In this document: one piece after another, positions 57,681-64,000 of the stretch
Position numbering within the stretch: the stretch's first letter is position 1
Layout: each line of letters opens with the position of its first letter
NCBI RefSeq assembly: GCF_039541575.1
Contig: NZ_BAABGM010000003.1
Coordinates: 319,180-383,179 of the forward strand
Reading direction: 5' to 3'
From: Fodinibacter luteus
GTDB lineage: Bacteria; Actinomycetota; Actinomycetes; Actinomycetales; Dermatophilaceae
Length of the DNA stretch: 64,000 nucleotides
Translations under genes and position numbers: made by a program
Notes under the pieces: model-generated
The model's database searches: none
What the model was told of the DNA's origin: nothing
What the model saw: the letters and a program-made list of their open reading frames with translations, nothing else

Positions 57681-59213
57681 TCAGTCGCGCAGCCGCGACC
57701 TCGAGAGGGCGACCCGCTCCGGGGTGTGCAGGCGCACCATCGTGCGGGTCGTGCCCGCCGGGATCCGCGAGGGCGTCGCGAGGGAGACGAGGAGCGCGGT
57801 GACGAGGGCGAGCGGTGTCGCCCACATCGCCGGGTTCGCGAGCAGTGCGGCCGGCCAGCCGGTGAGGGAGTCGGCCACCATCGTCGTGACGATCGCCCCA
57901 CCGGCCGACAGCCCCCCGACGACGAGTCCGGCCATCGCCCCCCACGTCGAGAGCCGGCGCCACCACACCCCGAGCATGAGCAGGGGCGCGAACGTCGCCG
58001 CCGCGACGGCGAACGCCAGCCCGACCGTCGTCGCCAGTCCGAGCGGTTCGCTGACCCGGCTGATGACGTAGGGCAGCAGGACCGCGAGGATCGCCGCGAC
58101 CCGGAATCCCCGCACCCCCGGCACGTCACCGCCGGCGAACCGCGAGAGCCGTGGGCGCAGCAGCTCCTGGTCGATGACGCCCGTCACCGACATCGCCAGG
58201 CCCGATGCCGTCGACAGGAACGCGGCGAACGCTCCCCCCGCGAGCATCGCCGTGAGCAGCTGACCCGCCAGGCCCTCGACGAGGGTCTCGGGCAGCCGGA
58301 GCACGATCGTGTCGGACCCCACGCCCTCGGGCAGCGTCGGGTAGGCGACCCGGCCAAGGGCCCCGTAGACCGGCGGGATGAGGTAGAAGACGCCGAGGAG
58401 GGCGAGCACGGTGACGGTCGTGCGCCGGGCGCCCGTGCCGTCGGGGTTGGTGTAGTAGCGGACGAGGACGTGCGGCAGGCCCATCGTGCCGAGGCACAGG
58501 GCGAGCACCGTGGATGCCGTGCGGTACACCGGGTGGTCGTCGGGGCCGGTCGGGGCGAGCGGGATGTGCCACGACGGGTCGACCTCGGGGCGCGGCGCCC
58601 CCGAGCGGAACCACAGGGCGAGCAGCACGAACGCGGGCACGGCCAGCGCCGTGAGCTTGATCCAGTACTGGACGGCCTGGACGAACGTGATCGACCGCAT
58701 CCCGCCCGCACCGACGGCGAGCGCGATGACGACCATGACGACGAAGCCCCCGACCCACGCGGGGGCCCCGGTCACGAGGGTCAGGGTCAGGCTCGCCCCC
58801 TGGAACTGGGGGATGAGGTAGAGCCACCCGATGCCGATGACGAGGGCCGACGACACGAGCCGGATCGCGCGCGACCCCAACCGGGCCTCCGCGAAGTCGG
58901 GCAGCGTGTAGGCGCCGGACCGACGCATCGGCGCCGCGACGACGACGAGGAGCACGAGGTAGCCCAGGGTGTATCCGACGGGCAGCCAGAGCATGTCGAC
59001 GCCGCGGTCGTAGACGAGTCCCGCGACCCCGAGGAAGCTCGCCGCCGAGAGGTACTCCCCGCCGATCGCCGACGCGTTGAGCCGGGGCGACACGGTGCGG
59101 CCCGCGACGTAGAAGTCGCTCGTGCGCCGGGACAGCCGCAGCCCGAGGCCGCCGACGACGAGGGTGGTGAGGCAGACGAGGACGACCGCGACGAGGGAGA
59201 GGGGGTTGCTCAC
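57681..59213 (-). CDS. Solute:sodium symporter family transporter
   Basis: A 510-residue protein with about 13 membrane spans from GTG 59213. Diagnostic blocks: LRLSRRTSDFYVAGRTVSPR, GGEYLSAASFLGVAGLVYDR, GLPHVLVRYYTNPDGTGARR. Similar in form to the ActP at 52663-54309 but clearly diverged. Its GTG overlaps the stop of the upstream small membrane gene. It sits in the same minus-strand operon as a LytS/LytTR pair. The substrate is probably a small organic acid, by analogy with pyruvate/acetate systems. Confidence 0.9.
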   Translation of the reverse strand: MSNPLSLVAVVLVCLTTLVVGGLGLRLSRRTSDFYVAGRTVSPRLNASAIGGEYLSAASFLGVAGLVYDRGVDMLWLPVGYTLGYLVLLVVVAAPMRRSGAYTLPDFAEARLGSRAIRLVSSALVIGIGWLYLIPQFQGASLTLTLVTGAPAWVGGFVVMVVIALAVGAGGMRSITFVQAVQYWIKLTALAVPAFVLLALWFRSGAPRPEVDPSWHIPLAPTGPDDHPVYRTASTVLALCLGTMGLPHVLVRYYTNPDGTGARRTTVTVLALLGVFYLIPPVYGALGRVAYPTLPEGVGSDTIVLRLPETLVEGLAGQLLTAMLAGGAFAAFLSTASGLAMSVTGVIDQELLRPRLSRFAGGDVPGVRGFRVAAILAVLLPYVISRVSEPLGLATTVGLAFAVAAATFAPLLMLGVWWRRLSTWGAMAGLVVGGLSAGGAIVTTMVADSLTGWPAALLANPAMWATPLALVTALLVSLATPSRIPAGTTRTMVRLHTPERVALSRSRLRD

Positions 59214-59593
59214 GAGGACTCGACGACCTCGGCGAAGTCCTGCTCGATCCGTTCGGCCTGACGGGTGTACCAGCGGGCGAGGAACCAGGCCGCGGGGTAG
59301 ACGAGCACCCCGAGCGCCAGCCACGGGAACGGCAGGCCGGCGATGGTGAGGGTGCGCGTGGCCGGGACGAGGGTGAGGACGACGGGCAGGGCGGCGAGGC
59401 CGACGGCGGTGAGCGCGAGGACGGCCGCCGAGAGCCGCAGCTGCGCGCGCATGAGGCCGGCGAGGTAGACGTCGCCGAGGCCGGTCTGCTCGTCGAGGTC
59501 GCGGGCGACGGGGCGGGCCCGCATGGGAGCCGCTCCACGACGCGAGCTCGTGACCCGGACCCGTTGCGGCGGACCGTCGCCCGGCGTGGCCAT
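59210..59593 (-). CDS. Small two-helix membrane protein (DUF485-like partner)
   Basis: A 127-residue protein from ATG 59593. Two hydrophobic spans (LSAAVLALTAVGLAALPVVL and LPFPWLALGVLVYPAAWFLA) and a tail with YTRQAERIEQDF match the layout of DUF485 partners of SSS transporters. The overlapping stop/start with the symporter gene and two-base gap to the LytTR gene show one operon. Assignment as transporter partner is inference. Confidence 0.7.
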   Translation of the reverse strand: MATPGDGPPQRVRVTSSRRGAAPMRARPVARDLDEQTGLGDVYLAGLMRAQLRLSAAVLALTAVGLAALPVVLTLVPATRTLTIAGLPFPWLALGVLVYPAAWFLARWYTRQAERIEQDFAEVVESS

Positions 59594-59595
59594 GC

Positions 59596-60378
59596 TCAGC
59601 CGCGCCGCTCGCCGATCGGCCGGCGCAGCAACGTGTCGCGCAGCTCCTTGGTGTGGCGGCGGCTGACCTGCAGCTCGACGGTGCCCACGAGCACCGAGCA
59701 GCGGCCGTGGTCCATGTGGACCTCGCTGACGTGGGGCAGCGCGACGAGCGTGCTGCGGTGGATGCGCACGAAGCCGTGGTCGGCCCAGCGCTCCTCGAGC
59801 ACGCTGAGCGGCACGCGCACGAGGTGCGACCCGGTGTCGGTGTGCAGCCGGGCGTAGTCGCCGTGGGCCTGGGCGTAGCGGATCTGGCTGCGGGTGATGA
59901 ACCGGGTCACGCCGCCGAGCTCGACGGGGATCGTCTCGTCCTCGACCGGCGCGGGCCCGGCCTCCGCGCCGCCTCCGGCGCCTCCCTGGGCCTTCTCGCT
60001 CTGGGCGCTCACGACCCGGCGGATGGCCTCGGCGAGGCGCTCGGCGCGCACCGGCTTCATGACGTAGTCGGTGGCGGCGAGGGCGAACGCGTCGACGGCG
60101 TGCTGGTCGTGGGCCGTGACGAAGACGATCTGGGGGCGGACCGAGAACCGGGAGATGACCCGCGCGAGCGCCATGCCGTCCAGGCCCGGCATCGAGATGT
60201 CGCTGAAGACGACGTCGACGTCGCGGCCGTCGAGCACCTGCAGCGCCTCGGTGCCGCTCGATGCCGTGATGACCTCGGCGATGCGCTCGTCGCGGCCGAG
60301 GAGGTAGCCGAGATCGGACAGCGCCGGCAGCTCGTCGTCGACGACGAGTGCGGTGAGCCCCACGACGTTGGTGGACAT
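59596..60378 (-). CDS. LytTR-family response regulator
   Basis: A 260-residue regulator from ATG 60378. Receiver domain: ALVVDDELPAL, the phosphoacceptor Asp in VVFSDISMPGLDG and the conserved Lys in YVMKPVRAERL. The C-terminal LytTR DNA-binding domain runs from about residue 155 (DYARLHTDTGSHLVRVPLSV, GFVRIHRSTLVALPHV). It pairs with the LytS-like kinase just upstream (stop-to-start gap of 23 bases) and probably regulates the downstream symporter genes. Confidence 0.93.
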   Translation of the reverse strand: MSTNVVGLTALVVDDELPALSDLGYLLGRDERIAEVITASSGTEALQVLDGRDVDVVFSDISMPGLDGMALARVISRFSVRPQIVFVTAHDQHAVDAFALAATDYVMKPVRAERLAEAIRRVVSAQSEKAQGGAGGGAEAGPAPVEDETIPVELGGVTRFITRSQIRYAQAHGDYARLHTDTGSHLVRVPLSVLEERWADHGFVRIHRSTLVALPHVSEVHMDHGRCSVLVGTVELQVSRRHTKELRDTLLRRPIGERRG

Positions 60379-60401
60379 GGCCCCGAGCCTAGGGCCAGCG
60401 A

Positions 60402-61595
60402 CTACGCGTCGGCGTGGATGCCGGGCGCGAACTTGGGCACGCGGAAGGTCACCTTCGTTCCCGCCCCCTCGGCCGTCTCGACGACGAGCCCGAACTCGTC
60501 ACCGTAGACCTGGCGGAGCCGCGCGTCGACGTTGCCGAGCCCGACGGAGTCGCTCGCGTGGGCCCCGTCGAGGATGGTCCGGATCCGGCGGGGGTCGGCC
60601 CCGACGCCGTCGTCCTCGATGGAGATCTCCGCGTCGGAGCCGCGGTCGGTGGCGGTGATCTCGAGGTGCCCGACCCCCTCCTTCCCGGCGAGCCCGTGGC
60701 GCACGGCGTTCTCGACGAGCGGCTGCACGGCGAGGTAGGGCACGGTGACGGGCAGCACCTCGGGGGCGATGAGCAGCGAGATCTCGAGCCGGTCGCCGAA
60801 GCGCGCCTGCTCGAGGACGAGGTAGCGCTCGACGTTGCGCAGCTCCTCGGCGAGGGTCGTGAACGGGCCGCCGGAGCGCAGGGCGTAGCGGGTGAAGTCG
60901 GCGAAGTCGATGAGCAGCTCGCGGGCGCGGTCGGGGTCGGTGCGCACGAACGACGCGATCGCCGCGAGGCTGTTGTAGATGAAGTGCGGGCTGATCTGCG
61001 CGCGCAGGGCCCGCAGCTCGGCCTCCATGACCCGGGTGCGCGTGCGCGCGAGCTCGGCGAGCGCGAGCTGGCTCGAGACCCAGGCCGCGACCTCCTCGGT
61101 GGCCCGGGCCAGGCCGGGCGAGGGGTGCTCGGTCCAGGCGGTGAGCGTGCCGACGACGAGGTCGTCCATGACGAGCGGGGCCGTGACCGCGCTGCGGATC
61201 GGGCAGTTCGGGTCCGAGCAGGTGACGTCGGACGCGCCGTGGACGACCGTGCGGCCGGTGCGCCGGGTCTCGTCGCCGAGGCCGAGGGCCAGGCCGGCGT
61301 GGTGCTCGCCGGTGCCGGTCCACGACAGCACGCTGCCCGGGTCGGACAGGCTCAGGGCGTGCGCACCGAGGATCGACAGCAGGTGGCGCCCCGCCTTCTC
61401 GGCAGCCTCCGGGGTGAGGCCGTCGCCGAGGTGCTGCGAGGCGAGGGAGGCCGTGTGCAGGGTGGCGTACGTGGCCCGGTCGACCTCGGAGAGGAACCCG
61501 CGGCGGCGGTTGCGGCGCAACAGCCAGACGGCGAGCCAGACGAGGAGCCCCGTGCCGATGACGAGGACGGCCGTCGGCCAGTGGATTCCCGTCAT
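60402..61595 (-). CDS. LytS-like sensor histidine kinase
   Basis: A 397-residue kinase from ATG 61595. One N-terminal membrane helix (TAVLVIGTGLLVWLAVWLL), then a GAF-like domain with a Cys pair in DVTCSDPNCPIRSAV, then the His_kinase domain with HFIYNSLAAIASF and the ATP-binding HATPase (VENAVRHGLAGK, DDGVGADPRR, GLGNVDARLRQVYG). It lacks the multi-helix 5TM sensor of E. coli BtsS/YpdA, so sensing may be cytosolic. First gene of the operon. Confidence 0.9.
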   Translation of the reverse strand: MTGIHWPTAVLVIGTGLLVWLAVWLLRRNRRRGFLSEVDRATYATLHTASLASQHLGDGLTPEAAEKAGRHLLSILGAHALSLSDPGSVLSWTGTGEHHAGLALGLGDETRRTGRTVVHGASDVTCSDPNCPIRSAVTAPLVMDDLVVGTLTAWTEHPSPGLARATEEVAAWVSSQLALAELARTRTRVMEAELRALRAQISPHFIYNSLAAIASFVRTDPDRARELLIDFADFTRYALRSGGPFTTLAEELRNVERYLVLEQARFGDRLEISLLIAPEVLPVTVPYLAVQPLVENAVRHGLAGKEGVGHLEITATDRGSDAEISIEDDGVGADPRRIRTILDGAHASDSVGLGNVDARLRQVYGDEFGLVVETAEGAGTKVTFRVPKFAPGIHADA

Positions 61596-61647
61596 GGGGC
61601 CCACCCTAGGCTCGGGTCCGGACCACAGGACGAGAACGGAGGCGCGC

Positions 61648-62496
61648 ATGGCTGAGCTCGACGAGGTGCTGGGGCTGACCTGGGTCGACGGGCCCGCGAC
61701 GCGGCAGGGCGGCGTCGCGACCGGGCGCGGCCACCTCGGGGAGGACTGGCTCATCGGCCGGGCCGTCAACGGCGGGGTGCTCATGGCGCTGGGGCTGGGG
61801 GCGGTCGCCGAGGGCCTCACGGCATCCGGTCACACCGCCCCGCTGTCGTGGGGCGCCCACTTCCTGTCCGCGGCGCAGGCGGGTCCGGTCGAGGTGTCGG
61901 TTGAGGTGCTGCGCACCGGCCGCAGCGTGTCGACCGCCCAGGCCCGGGTCGTGCAGTCCTCGGATGCCGGCCCCGTCGAGCGGGTGCGGCTCGTCGGCTC
62001 GTTCGGCGACGTCGCCCGCACGACGACGGTGCACCGGGCCCCCGCCCCGCCGTCGCTGCCGGACCCGGGGGAGTGCCTTCCGGCCACCCGTGACGCGTCG
62101 CCCGCGGCCGCCCCGATCACGATGCTCGACCGCCTCGACGTGCGGGTCGACCCGTCGACGGCGGGCTTCGCCGTGGGGCGGCCGACCCGGCGCGGGGTCA
62201 TCCGGGCGTGGCTGCGGATGCGCGACGGACGCGAACCGGACGTCGCGATGCTCCCCTACGCCGTCGACGCCCTCATGCCGGTCTCCTTCGACCTCGGCGT
62301 GCCCGGCTGGGCCCCGACGCTCGAGCTGACCGGGCAGGTGCTCGGCGACCCGGCGCCGGGCTGGCTGCTCGTCGAGCTGTCGACCGACACCGTCGTCGGC
62401 GACCTGCTCGTCGAGGACGCGCTCGTCTGGGACTCCACCGGGCGGCTCGTCGCGCGCTCGAGGCAGCTCGCCGGCATCCGGATGCCGTCCGCCTAG
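61648..62496 (+). CDS. Acyl-CoA thioesterase (double hotdog, TesB/TE-like)
   Basis: A 282-residue protein from ATG 61648 behind ACGGAGG. The first hotdog motif is NGGVLMALGLGAVAEGL with SWGAHFLSAAQAGPVEVSVEVLRTGRSVSTAQ. The second half contains AVDALMPVSFDLGVPGW and the ending GLLVARSRQ-type segment (GRLVARSRQLAGI). Probable thioesterase acting on acyl-CoAs; chain length unknown. Divergent from the kinase operon by 52 bases. Confidence 0.82.
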   Translation: MAELDEVLGLTWVDGPATRQGGVATGRGHLGEDWLIGRAVNGGVLMALGLGAVAEGLTASGHTAPLSWGAHFLSAAQAGPVEVSVEVLRTGRSVSTAQARVVQSSDAGPVERVRLVGSFGDVARTTTVHRAPAPPSLPDPGECLPATRDASPAAAPITMLDRLDVRVDPSTAGFAVGRPTRRGVIRAWLRMRDGREPDVAMLPYAVDALMPVSFDLGVPGWAPTLELTGQVLGDPAPGWLLVELSTDTVVGDLLVEDALVWDSTGRLVARSRQLAGIRMPSA

Positions 62497-62505
62497 GCTG
62501 GTCGC

Positions 62506-63360
62506 GTGCCCGCCGAGAGCCCCGCAGTCGACGCCGTGACGCGCCTCGCCGAGCTTCCCGGCATCCCGGAGCAGGTCGAGGCGGCGCGCGAGGCGTGCAC
62601 CCGGCTGCGGTGGCACCAGGCGTTGCGCCGCCGGATCCCGGAGGCGGCCGCCGAGTCGCGGGTGCGCGGGGCGTTCGCCAGCGCCGAGCTCGAGGGCGCG
62701 TCGGTGCCGGTCGACGTCCTGCGCGACGTCGTGCGCGGCGCCGCGACGTGGTCGGCCGAGCCGGACCCCGTCGAGCGCACGGTGCGCGGTGTCGTCGCGG
62801 CGACGGCGGAGACCGAGCACGTCGTGCCCGTCGTGCTCACGGCGCCGCTCCAGGCGCTCGCCCGCCTGCACACGGCGGCGGCGCGCGACCTCGTCGACGA
62901 CCCTGCCGCGCTCGGACGGCCCCGGCTGGCGGGTGAGGACTGCCGCGAGCTCACCGACCTCGGCGCCGCGCCCGACCCGGCCGTGGTTTCGGCCCGGCTG
63001 CGCGCGGTCACCGAGGTGCTGCTCGCGACGCCCAGGCTGCCGGTGGTCGTCGCCGCGGCCCTCGTCCATGCCGAGCTGGCCACGGTCCGACCCTTCGTGC
63101 GGGGCAACGCCGTCGTCGCGCGGGCGCTGGACCGCGCCGTCGTCCAGGCGGGCGGGCTCGACCCGACCGGGGTCGCGGTGACCGAGGCGGGACACGGCGC
63201 CGGGGGCGGGGCCGCCTACCTCGGGGCTCTCGTGGCCTACGGCCGCGGTGACGTCGCGGGGGTGGGGCTGTGGGTCTCCCACTGCTGCACCGCGGTCCGT
63301 GCTGCCGCCGCCGCGGGCGAGGAGGTGGCGGATGCGGTGCTCGCCGGCCGACTCGGGTGA
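62506..63360 (+). CDS. Degenerate Fic/DOC-family protein
   Basis: A 284-residue protein from GTG 62506, nine bases after the thioesterase stop. The Fic core is recognisable as AALVHAELATVRPFVRGNAVVARALDR. The catalytic HPFxDGNGR is changed to RPFVRGNAV: the AMP-transfer His is Arg, the acidic residue is Arg and the GNGR end is lost. The inhibitory-helix motif SAELEG (S/TxxxEG) near residue 60 is still present. AMPylation is therefore unlikely. Such proteins are often misnamed oxidoreductases in actinobacteria. Confidence 0.8.
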   Translation: MPAESPAVDAVTRLAELPGIPEQVEAAREACTRLRWHQALRRRIPEAAAESRVRGAFASAELEGASVPVDVLRDVVRGAATWSAEPDPVERTVRGVVAATAETEHVVPVVLTAPLQALARLHTAAARDLVDDPAALGRPRLAGEDCRELTDLGAAPDPAVVSARLRAVTEVLLATPRLPVVVAAALVHAELATVRPFVRGNAVVARALDRAVVQAGGLDPTGVAVTEAGHGAGGGAAYLGALVAYGRGDVAGVGLWVSHCCTAVRAAAAAGEEVADAVLAGRLG

Positions 63361-63948
63361 CGTGCGACGCGCCGGGTGACGACGCGACTCGCCGACCGGC
63401 CTTGTCGGGACGGCGCGTCGAGGAGTACAAACGGAGGTGACGGGAGCCCTCGGGTGACCGTCACCCAAGAACTACCGCGGGATGAACGGGTACCCACGCG
63501 CGGGCAGTCCACTGATGGACCGATCGTGATGGGCTGGACCCAGCACGACGACGGCATGGAGCACGCCTGGTCGCCCCGGAGGACCGCGGTGGGACGACGC
63601 CTCCTCCCGGTGATCCGGGTGGAGGCGCCGTCGTGGAGGGGCGCCGACCGGCGGTCACCGCGGTGGTCAAAGAATCAACCGCCTCATCGAAACCTTCGGA
63701 TTCCGTCGTCCTGAGGTGGTCCTGAGAACGTTCTCGGCATGTCGGGGTCGGGACTTGCGCCGAGACCCGGCCATGACGCAGGATTGACCCACTCGCTCCC
63801 CTTCGGGGTTGAGCGAACGGCGGACCGGCTTCTCCCCCCCGGAGCTCGGCTCGCCGACGGCCCCGGTTGTCCCCCCGACCGGGGCCGTCCCATGTCCGCA
63901 GCCAGGTGCCCCGCGCCGCTCCGCAGTCCGCTCGGCAGCTAGGACCTG
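63361..63948. other. Non-coding or weakly coding stretch before the window edge
   Basis: About 588 bases. A GTG at 63454 opens an 86-residue frame (MTVTQELPRDERVPTRGQ as first residues) with a GGAG-type site upstream, but I recognise no family and composition is not convincing. An imperfect hairpin (GACGACGCCTCC against GGAGGCGCCGTC) lies near 63594-63632 and a terminator at 63857-63888. No RNA gene is apparent. Confidence 0.45.
63857..63888. terminator. 11-bp hairpin terminator
   Basis: ACGGCCCCGGT (63857-63867) and ACCGGGGCCGT (63878-63888) form a perfect stem with a 10-base C-rich loop. No confirmed gene ends here on the plus strand, so it may belong to a short transcript or to the left. 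Confidence 0.65.
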
Positions 63949-64000
63949 TTACGTAAGTCGTCTGAGCCAGTGGTCGATGCTGGCGACGTGGACGGTGGCG
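63949..64000 (-). mobile_element. 3' end of a transposase gene, cut by the window edge
   Basis: On the minus strand the last bases encode ATVHVASIDHWLRRLT followed by TAA at 63951-63949. This tail (HVASIDHWLRRL) resembles the C-terminus of IS5-type DDE transposases. The element end probably lies at about 63943 (AGGACCTGTTACGTAAG). The rest of the element and its family cannot be seen here. Confidence 0.55.

Noticed and set aside
63376..63714. 112-codon frame in the right intergenic region as a gene
   Set aside because: It shows no family similarity, contains hairpins and its codon pattern is weak; I report only the possibility within the region entry.

Overview
The window is about 72 % G+C by eye, uses many GTG starts, and is packed with genes that often overlap by 1-8 bases. 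It encodes a WhiB protein, an actinobacterial Crp, MarP, a PonA2-like penicillin-binding protein and PPi-dependent phosphofructokinase. This points to a high-GC actinobacterium, most likely Micrococcales (Intrasporangiaceae or a neighbouring family). The exact genus cannot be fixed from this stretch. Nearly all of it reads as ordinary chromosome. I see no CRISPR array, prophage, rRNA operon or complete insertion sequence.

Region 1 (1-13 kb) carries tRNA-Ser(GGA), a DUF3817 protein, the SRP RNA, an unusual response regulator, a DsbA-like protein with a cysteine-rich tail, then dnaX, plsC, a metal-binding domain protein, recR and a DUF5063 gene. A ferredoxin-reductase-type flavoprotein, the lysC-asd operon and PPi-phosphofructokinase follow. 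The Asd protein lacks its catalytic cysteine. Region 2 (13-24 kb) has a phospholipase D-like protein, a predicted D-aspartate ligase with an aspartate racemase, a lipoprotein, a UvrA-like ABC ATPase, and several small cell-wall or conserved proteins (LysM, M23 peptidase, DUF5995).

Region 3 (24-31 kb) looks like an accessory catabolic or detoxification island. Two minus-strand operons (Old Yellow Enzyme, SDR and alpha/beta hydrolase; alpha/beta hydrolase and an EthD-like protein) share a matching promoter/operator. They surround a TetR regulator and a quinone-oxidoreductase-like gene. A tRNA-Pro(CGG) gene closes the region.

Region 4 (31-51 kb) is a conserved actinobacterial block. From memory its order parallels Mycobacterium tuberculosis Rv3683 to Rv3667: metallophosphoesterase, ponA2-like PBP, whiB4-like, two ArsA-type ATPases, DUF4177/RidA, metallo-beta-lactamase fold protein, crp, nth, CoA NUDIX, marP, holin-like membrane protein and acs. 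A DUF559/AbiEi-like gene bounded by palindromic repeats is inserted in it, and nhaA and an FMN reductase are added. Region 5 (51-64 kb) carries phenylalanine hydroxylase, two solute:sodium symporter plus small-membrane-partner pairs (one in an operon with a LytS/LytTR two-component system), a tdh-kbl threonine-degradation pair, a thioesterase, a degenerate Fic protein, and the edge of an insertion sequence at the right end.

The most noteworthy non-genic signal is the set of long inverted repeats between genes. One palindromic family is also found as three in-frame tandem copies inside dnaX. A second family (ACAGGCAGTG arms) occurs three times. Several minisatellites lie upstream of or inside genes, and the heptamer GGATGCC/GGCATCC is over-represented.
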